A DNA stretch of 64,000 nt from Sorlinia euscelidii (GTDB lineage: Bacteria; Pseudomonadota; Alphaproteobacteria; Acetobacterales; Acetobacteraceae): NCBI RefSeq assembly GCF_036452155.1, contig NZ_JAWJZY010000004.1, one strand, 5' to 3'. A model generated the notes under the pieces. It was not told where the DNA came from. It was given only the letters and a program-made list of their open reading frames with translations, and did not search any database. Made by a program: the position numbers and the translations under genes. Positions 56,015 to 64,000 of the stretch are shown here, piece after piece (positions within the stretch are counted from its first letter, which is position 1; each line of letters starts with the position of its first letter).

Positions 56015-57393
56015 CTAAAAATTCACGCGCGCGCGGCCGCCAAAGACGGTGGCGTTCCGAATTCCTTTTTGGGAATTGGGGTGCACGATATATTGAAAAT
56101 CGGGTTGAAGATCGACGGCGCGATAAAGGTGGAAACTATATTGCGCCTCGATAATCATTTCGTAGGATTGGGCACTGTAGAGCCCTCCCGGGTAACGGCC
56201 ATATTGTCTGTAATGGAGCTTCTGACCTGACCGCATCGCATGGCTGGCCCAGGCATAAGTCACCTGCACGCCGAAACCATCCTTCGGCCGCGTGCCGATT
56301 TCACCGACATCTTCAAAGCCGATCGTGGCCTGTTGCTTGAAAATTGAAATATTCGGGTCGGTCCGGGTGAAATTGGCGAAGATAATCAGCCCCCGACATT
56401 GGAGGCCGTATTGCGTTTGATCATATGATCAAATTGCGCCCAAAAGGCGGTATGGCTGTGAGACCGCCGCCCGGGAAGCCTGGAAAGGATACGGGCATTG
56501 CCAAAATCATCCCAGTAAACATCATGGACCGGGGCATGATCATAGTAACCGCCAAGCGCAAAGTGGCTGGGCCTCTCCCCGGCGCCGCCGCCCGGCTGCC
56601 ATCCGATTTCGAAAGGTAGATTAACCCCGTTTGTCTCACGGATGGACCAACTGAACCCGGAAGCGCCACCATGGGATCGCGATACTTCAAATGCGCCGAC
56701 CTGCATGTAAAAGGGAGTGACGGGACGATATCTCACATATCCACCCCAGTTCGTCTTGCTGCCGGAGTAAAATCCGTCCGGGTTGGCGCCGGTCAGCGCG
56801 CGCGGCACCCTGCAGATAGCGAGCGAGAGAAACATGCAGTAAAGGGGCGATGAGTCGAAAAAGAGCGACTGATTGGCACGCCCGGCCCCGATCTGGAGGT
56901 GATCATTCGCCAAATCCTGCGTGACATAAGCGAATTGCAGCCGCACAAATGTGCCAATGCGGCCATTAAGCTCCATGATGGAATAGGGGTCGTTATTAAG
57001 GCGATCCGCCGAGAGGTCCCGGCCCGAATTGGACACGAAGAGTGTGTGTGATTTCAACCCCCGGAGACCGGCGAGTTTGGCCCAGTCAATTTCAAGATCA
57101 ATCCCGAAACGGCCTGTATAAGCGGCGCCCTGGGAAAGGCCGCCGGAAACATTGCCGGCAGCTTCCAGCATATAGGCAGGTATAACGTCGATACCGTGTT
57201 TCATCAGCCAGTTCCGCCCGCCCCACCAACTTTTTAAAAGATGTTCATGGTCATCCGTGACCTGGGGTGGACGATCCTGCACCGGGGGCTGTGCCAAGTC
57301 GGATCTCTGCCGGGCGCCAAAATCATTGATCTGGGCTTTGGCGGATTGCGAGACCGTGCTCATCGCAAAAATGCCGATAGAGAAAAACTTCAT
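56015..57393 (-). CDS. OprB-type carbohydrate-selective porin, frameshifted as sequenced (copy 1)
   Basis: Two frames form one porin: an N-terminal one (to 56386) and a C-terminal one (56015-56269 and upstream). A signal peptide MKFFSIGIFAMSTVSQSAKA precedes QINDFGARQRSDLAQPP. The barrel matches the two copies next door strand by strand and ends GRARVNF with the terminal Phe of outer-membrane proteins. The break is in a G5 run (plus strand C5, 56390-56394): one added G turns NVGG-stop into NVGGLIIFANFTR, the sequence of the paralogues. Restored length is 459 aa (paralogues 465). OprB proteins let sugars diffuse through the outer membrane. The frame is open to 57462, but Met at 57393 starts the signal peptide. 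Confidence 0.85.
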
Positions 57394-57808
57394 GCACGGA
57401 TATTTTCTCAAATCCGGTTTTCCTTCCCCAAGATGAATTGTTATTAACGCCAAATCTGACAATAGAATTTTATCTCGTCCAGATGAATTTCCTACGAATA
57501 CATTCTCAGTGAAGCGAATACAGAAAAATAGAGTGTTTACTCAAATAATACAGATCGCGCACAATGGACGCACCCCGATCATTTGCGCGAAACGCAACGA
57601 TCTGGTGGCAGAAAAACATTAAAATAAATAGAAAATCATTACTTGTCCAGAACAAGATTTTTGTCGGGAGACGTTTCCAGGTCGAAATGAGGGATTGAGG
57701 TACGCAACGCAGCGCGCCCTGGAGCGTAGCTTCCAACGGGCGTCACAAACGTTGAAACGGGTTTGTTTGAAAAAAAAGTCCCGTCGCGACAGATATTTCC
57801 AACGTCAG
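57394..57808. other. AT-rich intergenic between porin copies 1 and 2
   Basis: About 415 nt with no gene. On the minus strand a short GC-palindrome GTCGCGAC (57783-57790) is followed by a run of eight T, a possible terminator for porin copy 2. The rest probably holds the promoter of copy 1. Confidence 0.35.
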
Positions 57809-59206
57809 TCAAAAATTGACGCGTGCCCGCCCGCCGATCACGATAGCGTTTCTGATCCCGGCCTGGGAATTGGGGCGCACGATATATTGACAATCGGGCT
57901 GAAGATCGACGGCATGATGCGCGTGGTAACTATATTGTGCTTCAAAAATCATTTCATGGGACTGGATGCTATAAAGTCCCGCTGGATAACGACCGAATTG
58001 CGCGTAAAGCAGCTTCTGCCCTGCGCGCATCTCATCACTGACCCATGCATAAGTGATCTGCACGCCGAAACCGTCTTTCGGTCGGCCGCGTATCTCGCCG
58101 ACATCTTCAAACCCGATTGTGGCTTGTTGTTTGAAGGCCGAAATATGCGGATCGGTCCGCGTAAAATTACCAAAAATAATGAGCCCGCCAACATTGGAGG
58201 GCGTGTTGCGTTTGATCATATGATCAAATTGCGCCCACATAGCGGTATGGCTGTGGGATTGCCGCCCGGGAAGGCCCGTCAGCACCCGCGCCGTGCCGAG
58301 ATCATCCCAGTAAACGTCATTGACGGGCGCGTTGTCGTAATATCCTCCAAGCGCGAAATGGCTTGAGCGTTCACCCACGCTTCCGCCAGGCTGCCACCCG
58401 ATTTCGAAAGGGAGGTTGACGCCGTTCGTCTGACGAAAAGACCAGTTAAATCCGGATGCGCCCCCATGAAGCGGCGTCGATTCAAACGCGCCAACCTGCA
58501 TGTAAAACGGCGTTATGGGCCGGTAACGAATATAGATCCCCCAATTTGACCTGCCGGTCGAATGAAACCCATTGGGATTCGACCCGGTTAAAGCGCGCGG
58601 CACCCTGCAAATGGCTTTGGAGAGAAACATGCAGTATAGCGGGGACGAATCAAAAAAAAGCGCCTGATTGGTGCGGCCTGCCCCGATCTGCAGGTGGCCT
58701 TTCATCAGATCCTGCGTGACATAGGCGAATTGCAGCTTTACGAATGTGCCAAGACGTCCATAAAGATGCAGGACGGCGTAGGGATCATTATTGAGTCGAT
58801 CCTTGGACAGGTTCCGGCCGGAATTTGACACGAAAACTGTATGGGATTTCAGCCCTTTAAGACCGGCAAGCTTGTTCCAGTCGATCTCCAGATCCACCCA
58901 GAACCGTCCTGTATAAGCGGAACCATGGGAGAGGCCACCAGAGACATTGCCAGCAGCCTCCAACATGTAAACAGGCACGATGTCGATGCCATGTTGCATC
59001 AACCATACCCGCCCGCCCCACCAGCTTCTCAGAAGATGCTCATGGTCGTCCGTTGTCAGGGGAGGGCGGTGACGAACAGGCGGTTGAGCCAGGACGGAAC
59101 GTTGCCGAGCCTCAATATCATTGATCTGGGCTACAGCGCGTTGTGGTGTCGTGCTTGTCAGGAGAAGACCGAGAAGGAAAATGAGAACGCACGGGAATTT
59201 TATCAA
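57809..59206 (-). CDS. OprB-type carbohydrate-selective porin (copy 2)
   Basis: A 465-aa outer-membrane porin. The signal peptide (IKFPCVLIFLLGLLLTSTTPQRAVA) precedes QINDIEARQRSVLAQPP. The OprB pattern includes WWGGRVWLMQHGIDIVPVYMLEAAGNVSGG, SKDRLNNDPYAV, IGAGRTNQALFFDSSPLYCMFLS, FALGGYYDNAPV and the terminal GRARVNF. The start codon is TTG (59206), since an in-frame stop lies three codons upstream. Very close in sequence to copies 1 and 3, so recent duplication is inferred. Substrate is unknown. Confidence 0.9.
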   Translation of the reverse strand: MIKFPCVLIFLLGLLLTSTTPQRAVAQINDIEARQRSVLAQPPVRHRPPLTTDDHEHLLRSWWGGRVWLMQHGIDIVPVYMLEAAGNVSGGLSHGSAYTGRFWVDLEIDWNKLAGLKGLKSHTVFVSNSGRNLSKDRLNNDPYAVLHLYGRLGTFVKLQFAYVTQDLMKGHLQIGAGRTNQALFFDSSPLYCMFLSKAICRVPRALTGSNPNGFHSTGRSNWGIYIRYRPITPFYMQVGAFESTPLHGGASGFNWSFRQTNGVNLPFEIGWQPGGSVGERSSHFALGGYYDNAPVNDVYWDDLGTARVLTGLPGRQSHSHTAMWAQFDHMIKRNTPSNVGGLIIFGNFTRTDPHISAFKQQATIGFEDVGEIRGRPKDGFGVQITYAWVSDEMRAGQKLLYAQFGRYPAGLYSIQSHEMIFEAQYSYHAHHAVDLQPDCQYIVRPNSQAGIRNAIVIGGRARVNF

Positions 59207-59490
59207 ATTCGGTTACCGTTCCCGAAATGATTTATCCATTATGTTTGAGACTAACGGTAAAAATTATTTTTTGTCCAGAAGTGTCGGCCTTATATAGAAT
59301 TACGATTTCGTGCGTTCATATAAGTGATTGTGTAAGATCGAATATTTAATCGCTCATTGCATGAGAGGGTCGTTAAACCGTCAGATGAGTTCCGTCATGG
59401 GTCTGAAAAGGCGCATAACCTCTATTTTATCGTGATGATCTGTCCCCATAAGAGAAGCGACCTTACCTTGCGAGCACGCATCAGCAAACG

Positions 59491-60888
59491 TCAGAAATTG
59501 ACGCGCGCCCGTCCGCCGAAAATGACAGCATTTTTCAGCCCGGCCTGGGAATTCGGATGCACGATATATTGAAAATCAGGTTGCAGATCCACAGCGCGGT
59601 AAAGATGGTAGCTATATTGCGCTTCAATAATCATTTCATAGGATTGGGCGCTGTAAAGGCCGGGCGGGAAGTGGCCATTTCGGGCAAAATATAATGCCTG
59701 CCGCGCGCGCATGGCATTGCTGACCCATGCGTAGGTCACCTGCACCCCAAACCCGTCTCTCGGTCGGCTGCGGATCTCGCCAACATCTTCAAACCCGATT
59801 GTTGCCTGCTGTTTGAAAGCGGAGAGGCCGGGGTCTGATCGTGTGAAATTCCCAAAAACGATAAGACCGCCAATATTTGAGCGCGTATTACGTTTGATCA
59901 TGTGGTCAATCTGTGCCCAGAAAGCCGTGTGCCCTCGCGTGGTCAAACCAGGTCCGCCAGTCAGGGCGCGGGGCTGGTTGTTCCGGTCCCAATAGACATT
60001 CCCCACTGGCGCCGTGTCGTAATAGCCGCCTAATGCGATATGGCTGGAACGCTGACCCAGACCACCGCCGGGCTGCCAGCCAATTTCAAACGGAAAATTT
60101 ACGCCATTCGTCCCATGGCTTGACCAGTCAAACCCCGAGATACCGCCATGATTGGATGAGACCTCGAATGCGCCGATCTGCACATAGACCGGGCTGACCG
60201 GTCGGTAACGCACATAGCCGCCCCAATTCGTGCGCGATTTCGTGTAAAACCCCGCCGGGTTGGCGCCCGGCAGAACGCGCGGAACAGGACAGATGGAGAG
60301 TGACAGAAACATGCAGTAAACGGGTGACGTGTCGAAGAAAAACCCCTGATTCATCCGTCCTGCTGCAAGTTGTAGATGGCCTTTCATCAGGTCTTCCGTC
60401 AGATAGGCGAATTGCAATTTCACCAATGTGCCGATACGGCCATAAAGCTCCGTGGCGGAATAAGGGTCATGCCCCAGACGGTCGGCAGAAAGGTCGCGGC
60501 CCGATTTCGACATGATCAGCGTATGGGATTTAAGCCCGTGAATACCGCCAAGTTTGCCCCAGTCAATTTCAAAATCGATACCGAACCGTCCCGTAAAGGC
60601 GGAACCCTGAGAGACGCCCCCGGACGTATTTCCCGCGGCTTCCATCATATAGGCGGGGATGATATCGACCCCGCGATCCAGAAGCCATGTCCGTGCACCG
60701 CCCCAGTCTCCAAATAAGTGGCGATGGTCATCCGTGCGCTGCGGCGGGCGATGTGGGACGGGGGGCTGCGCAAGGTCTGCCCGCTGACGGGTGCCGAAGT
60801 CATTCAGCTGTGCGAAAGCGGTGCGCGGCGCCGCGCATATCGTTGACAGCCCGATGAGGAAAATCTTTGCGTGACGGAAATTTGCCAA
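59491..60888 (-). CDS. OprB-type carbohydrate-selective porin (copy 3)
   Basis: A 465-aa porin with the same layout as copy 2: signal peptide ending PRTAFA, then QLNDFGTRQRADLAQPP, DWGGARTWLLDRGVDIIPAYMMEAAGNTSGG, AAGRMNQGFFFDTSPVYCMFLS, IALGGYYDTAPV and the terminal GRARVNF. TTG (60888) is the apparent start codon, as in copy 2. About 190 nt separate it from the epimerase gene, including that gene's terminator, so the porin genes probably have their own promoter. Confidence 0.9.
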   Translation of the reverse strand: MANFRHAKIFLIGLSTICAAPRTAFAQLNDFGTRQRADLAQPPVPHRPPQRTDDHRHLFGDWGGARTWLLDRGVDIIPAYMMEAAGNTSGGVSQGSAFTGRFGIDFEIDWGKLGGIHGLKSHTLIMSKSGRDLSADRLGHDPYSATELYGRIGTLVKLQFAYLTEDLMKGHLQLAAGRMNQGFFFDTSPVYCMFLSLSICPVPRVLPGANPAGFYTKSRTNWGGYVRYRPVSPVYVQIGAFEVSSNHGGISGFDWSSHGTNGVNFPFEIGWQPGGGLGQRSSHIALGGYYDTAPVGNVYWDRNNQPRALTGGPGLTTRGHTAFWAQIDHMIKRNTRSNIGGLIVFGNFTRSDPGLSAFKQQATIGFEDVGEIRSRPRDGFGVQVTYAWVSNAMRARQALYFARNGHFPPGLYSAQSYEMIIEAQYSYHLYRAVDLQPDFQYIVHPNSQAGLKNAVIFGGRARVNF

Positions 60889-61008
60889 GGAAAGGGGCCT
60901 TTTCTACAAAGATTCCTGTATGATTAATTAAATCTACGGTGAATCTCTGTTAAAGTCCAGCCAAGCCTGTGGCGCCTCGTGAAATATCCGATTATATCGC
61001 GCGGCACA

Positions 61009-61044
61009 AAATAAAAACCGCGCCGAGTTAAAGCTCGACGCGGT
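61009..61044 (-). terminator. Rho-independent terminator after the epimerase gene
   Basis: On the minus strand ACCGCGTCGAG and CTCGGCGCGGT pair with one mismatch around a 6-nt loop and are followed by TTTTATTTTG. It begins 33 nt after the stop codon at 61077. Confidence 0.85.
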
Positions 61045-61076
61045 GCCAAATGAGCGCGTGGGTAGAGCGTAGAACG

Positions 61077-62009
61077 TTATTTCGGCAGGATGCGTCGCAA
61101 ATATTCGCGATTACGCGCCGAAACGCTCAGCCCATCACCGCCATAATGCTCACACAGAAAAGCGCTCTGAAAACCATGCGCGATGGCCATCCGGATGGCT
61201 TCCCGATAGCTGATGACGCCGGTTTCCATCGGGGCAGGGGCGGTGACGACAAGCCCGCTATCTTCATCTTCCGTGCGTAGATAGTTTTTAACGTGCCAGT
61301 AACGTGCATAAGGCGCGAGTTTAACCATCATGTCACGCCAATGCGTCATAGGTCGATGGAGGCGCACAAGATTACCGATATCAGCATTGATGCCGACATT
61401 GGGCAAGTCAACATCCTGCGTGAAGCGCACGGCGCTCTCGGCAGAGCCGAGATAAGTATCTTCATAGATTTCGAGAGAAATACCAATTTTAAGTGCCGCA
61501 GCCTGTCTGCCAAGCTCCTTGATGCGGTCGACCGCTTTTTTCCAAATTGCCGGATCATCCGGGTCTTTCGGCCCCTGTGTCGTCCAGAACCACAAGGCCT
61601 TTTTCTGCTGATCGTTAAAGGGGCGTGAAAAACCGATCGACACCTCCGCCGCGCCGATTTCAGCCGCAACATCAATCACGCGGCGCATATAAGCGAAATA
61701 TTCATCACCATGCTCTGGGTCGATGATCGAACGCCGCGCTGTCGTGATGGCCGGGATGGTCAGGCCCTCTCCTTTGACGACATCCAGAAATTCCCGCCGC
61801 CGGACGGGTTCGAGGTCCGCAAGTCGAATCCATGAATCGGTCGGGTCGATTTCCGTGAAACCGGCATCCGCGACATCCTGGACGGCCAAGGCCCATTCTT
61901 CAGGCCGTTGATCCTGCACGGAGCTTCCATCCGGCAGGGTGTTGGGATATTGATTCATGCCCGCGGCGATCGGCCAGTTATGTCGGTTATAAGGGGGCTT
62001 CCGTCCCAT
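61077..62009 (-). CDS. TIM-barrel sugar-phosphate isomerase/epimerase-like protein
   Basis: About 310 aa of the xylose-isomerase-like TIM-barrel family (AP-endonuclease 2 superfamily). Likely metal ligands lie in SLEIYEDTYLG (Glu), NVGINADIGN (Asp), RYWHVKNY (His) and FLCEHYGGDG (Glu/His). Family members isomerise or epimerise sugars, inosose or hydroxypyruvate; the substrate cannot be read here. The ATG at 62009 has AGAGGAA at 8 nt, better than the run-in frame to 62078. The LysR gene upstream is on the same strand. Alternatively it serves the catabolic genes downstream, but a terminator separates them. Confidence 0.75.
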   Translation of the reverse strand: MGRKPPYNRHNWPIAAGMNQYPNTLPDGSSVQDQRPEEWALAVQDVADAGFTEIDPTDSWIRLADLEPVRRREFLDVVKGEGLTIPAITTARRSIIDPEHGDEYFAYMRRVIDVAAEIGAAEVSIGFSRPFNDQQKKALWFWTTQGPKDPDDPAIWKKAVDRIKELGRQAAALKIGISLEIYEDTYLGSAESAVRFTQDVDLPNVGINADIGNLVRLHRPMTHWRDMMVKLAPYARYWHVKNYLRTEDEDSGLVVTAPAPMETGVISYREAIRMAIAHGFQSAFLCEHYGGDGLSVSARNREYLRRILPK

Positions 62010-62153
62010 CGCGTTTTTCCTCTTCTTCAGATTGCCGCATAATCCCGCTCCGCGTGATTCCGGCTGAGATCGCGGCATGCCACGCCGGCAATGACGTGGG
62101 GCTGTCTCCAGTTTAAACGCATCCCGCCCCGCAGAAACAGCGGTGGCGGCAAT

Positions 62154-63104
62154 TCAAGAAGTTAAGGTTTGATCACAATTCCTGATCAATCCGGTTTTGA
62201 TGGCGTCAGAGAGGAAAGTCGCTGCGGCTGAAAGTGGGCGTTCCTTCAAAGTGATCAGGGAGTAGCACCCAAGATGGTCATCAAGCCGGACATGCAGGCG
62301 GCGGAGCATATGCGCCTCTTCAAACATCTGTGCGATACTTGTCGGCATGAAGGCGAGCATGGCGCTGTGCTGAAGGAGGTCAAGCGACGCCATCATGGAC
62401 GATGTCTCAATTGCCTGGCGGGGCGGAGGCAACCGGGCCAGGGCGAAAGTCGCGTCGATAGCGCGTCGTAAAGGGCTATGCGCCTCTGGCAGGATCCATC
62501 GCGCGTCCCCCAGTTCGGCAAGCTCCAATAATGACGCGTCAGCAAGGGGGTGACGCGGCGCGGCGACGATGCTTAAAGGCTCCTGCGACAGGATGTGGGC
62601 CTCAATCTGGGCAGAAATGCGTGTGGAGGAGGGACGGGCCACGATGAAATCAACGCGCCCCGCTTCAAGCGCCTGCAGCAATGTATCGCTCGATCCCACG
62701 GTAAGGGAAACGCTCAATTGTGCATGCGTGTCGAGCGCCCGCGCAATGATGGGGGAGACATGCTCAGGCAGAGCGGCAACGATCGCGCCGATCCTGACCA
62801 TTCCCGCCGTCCCTGACCGCATGGCGTCCACATCATGCTGAAGGCGGATGACGTCATTGATCATCAATTGCGCGTGACGTGCGACCATTTCACCCAGAGC
62901 TGTCGGCAAAGCGCCTTGAGATGTCCGGCGGAAAAGGGGCGCTTTCAGGGCATACTCAATTTCCTGAAGGAGTTTTGTTACGGAGGGTTGGGACAAATTC
63001 ATGCGCTCTGCCGTGCGGTGCAGATTATGCGTGGCTTCCAGCTCGATGATCAGACGGAGATGTCGCAATTTAAGGCGGTTCAGGAGGGGATATTGTTCAC
63101 GCAT
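62154..63104 (-). CDS. LysR-family transcriptional regulator
   Basis: About 316 aa. The winged helix (residues 10-68) has LKLRHLRLIIELEATHNLHRTAERMNLSQPSVTKLLQEIEYAL, a Q-SVTK-type recognition helix close to the GbpR/CbbR-like LysR group. The effector domain (about 95-300) shows VRIGAIVAALPEHVSPIIARAL. LysR proteins usually control a neighbouring gene; the epimerase gene follows 144 nt downstream on the same strand. Met at 63104 is preferred because the preceding residues (to 63179) are low-complexity run-in. Confidence 0.87.
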   Translation of the reverse strand: MREQYPLLNRLKLRHLRLIIELEATHNLHRTAERMNLSQPSVTKLLQEIEYALKAPLFRRTSQGALPTALGEMVARHAQLMINDVIRLQHDVDAMRSGTAGMVRIGAIVAALPEHVSPIIARALDTHAQLSVSLTVGSSDTLLQALEAGRVDFIVARPSSTRISAQIEAHILSQEPLSIVAAPRHPLADASLLELAELGDARWILPEAHSPLRRAIDATFALARLPPPRQAIETSSMMASLDLLQHSAMLAFMPTSIAQMFEEAHMLRRLHVRLDDHLGCYSLITLKERPLSAAATFLSDAIKTGLIRNCDQTLTS

Positions 63105-63460
63105 GGGTCTCGCTTCGGCGCCGCTTCCGGGAGCGGTCTTCGCAAATTGTTGATGACGCCGTCCGCTGGGGGGCGTCAATTAGCTGATCGTCTTTTAAAT
63201 TCTCACTGCCAAGCGTTATATCGCTTCCCTGTGAAAGGTCACGGAAAACCCGTGATCTCTCAGCGTCCCGCAGACGTTTTATTTTAACGCTATTCATGTA
63301 ACGATGCGGGCAGGGCGTAATAGCGTTTCTGCCATCGGGATGATGAACCTGATGATGCGTGGCGATGAGATCGCCCGAGTTGTCTGCCTGCAACTTGACG
63401 TCCATCTTTCAAAATCAGTCGGCCATACAGGCGACCGGCTTTTTCAGAGGGAAATGTCTG
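63105..63460. other. Intergenic between divergent LysR and Spy-like genes; no gene seen
   Basis: About 355 nt. It contains the promoters of two divergent genes, but no box pair or operator is clear enough to name. Confidence 0.4.
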
Positions 63461-63955
63461 ATGCCATTCCGTAAAATTTTCTCCAGCCTTGCCGTGGCGA
63501 CGATGGCATGTACTGCCATGCCGGCGATAGCAGTTTCGCCTTTACCTCCGCCGCTCATGATGCATGCACCGCCTCTGCCCGCCCTGATCCAGAATGAGGC
63601 GCATCTGACGCCGGCGCAGAATAACAAAATCCGTATGATCATGGAAGCCAATCGCGATAAGGTCATGGCCCGTCACAATGATGACCGTGCCGTGGATGAC
63701 AGGATCTCGGCTGCCTTACTAGTGAAGGGTGATGTCGATAAAAAGGCCGTTGACGACCTTGTGAAGCAGAAAATCGCGCTGCATGAGCAGGCGGAGCAGC
63801 AGCGTGTGGCGGAATTGATCGCCATCCACGACGTGCTGACCCCTGACCAGCGTGAAGCGGTGAAAAACGCTTATGATGAGGCCGGAAAATTATCCGCACG
63901 GCTGCGCGACATGATGGCGCCTCCCCCACCGCCACCCCCGCCGCCGGCGCTGTAA
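63461..63955 (+). CDS. Small periplasmic Spy/CpxP-like protein with polyproline tail
   Basis: About 164 aa. A signal peptide (MPFRKIFSSLAVATMACTAMPAIA) is followed by a Pro-rich stretch, then a helical region with two LTPxQ-type motifs (HLTPAQNNKIRMIM and VLTPDQREAVKNAY), the hallmark of Spy/CpxP periplasmic chaperones. The tail is a run of nine prolines before AL. The ATG at 63461 has CAGAGGGA upstream; the open frame from 63359 is run-in. Role inferred: envelope stress protein. It is divergent from the LysR gene. Confidence 0.7.
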   Translation: MPFRKIFSSLAVATMACTAMPAIAVSPLPPPLMMHAPPLPALIQNEAHLTPAQNNKIRMIMEANRDKVMARHNDDRAVDDRISAALLVKGDVDKKAVDDLVKQKIALHEQAEQQRVAELIAIHDVLTPDQREAVKNAYDEAGKLSARLRDMMAPPPPPPPPPAL

Positions 63956-64000
63956 GGTTTTTCATCCCGGCTGTCGCATTAAGCTTGACTTGTGACAGCC

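Overview
The window comes from an alphaproteobacterium, most probably an acetic acid bacterium (Acetobacteraceae). The rRNA operon has the order 16S, tRNA-Ile, tRNA-Ala, 23S, 5S, initiator tRNA-Met. The base composition is moderately GC-rich. MucR-type regulation, a type II-C CRISPR-Cas locus and several OprB-type porins also fit. The genus cannot be fixed from sequence reading alone.

Layout. 1-4374: 3' end of the 16S gene and the rest of one rRNA operon. 4700-6150: a TetR regulator with two inverted repeats at its start, and a convergent MucR/Ros-like regulator. 6600-36500: a large iron-acquisition island made of two convergent operons that meet at about 12950-12967. The plus-strand operon encodes 2,3-dihydroxybenzoate (DHB) synthesis (entC, entB, entA) and two ABC half-transporters like YbtP/YbtQ. 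The minus-strand operon encodes a TonB-dependent receptor, an MFS transporter, and a yersiniabactin-type assembly line: HMWP2-like NRPS, HMWP1-like PKS-NRPS, thiazolinyl imide reductase, type II thioesterase, aryl-AMP ligase and PPTase. Fur-box-like sequences precede entC, the NRPS gene and the receptor gene. The combination predicts a siderophore with a yersiniabactin-like backbone but a catechol (DHB) cap instead of salicylate.

36900-38621: a divergent nsrR-hmp nitric-oxide defence pair with a shared NsrR-box-like palindrome. 39103-44441: a GDSL esterase autotransporter, an orphan aminotransferase/zinc-dehydrogenase pair, and a small secreted protein. 44862-51889: a type II-C CRISPR-Cas locus with 38 repeats of 36 nt and 37 spacers of exactly 30 nt, then cas2, cas1, cas9 and a divergent tracrRNA. 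52178-63104: a minus-strand catabolic and uptake region with an ureidoglycine/serine-type aminotransferase, allantoate amidohydrolase-like M20 peptidase, DctA-type carrier, three tandem OprB-type porins, a TIM-barrel epimerase and a LysR regulator. A Spy-like periplasmic protein closes the window.

Four reading-frame breaks (two in cas9, one in irp1, one in the first porin) each look like loss of a single base in a homopolymer run. Restoring one base gives proteins of expected length: Cas9 1055 aa, Irp1 3158 aa, porin 459 aa. Sequencing or assembly error is therefore a leading explanation and these genes may be intact in the organism.
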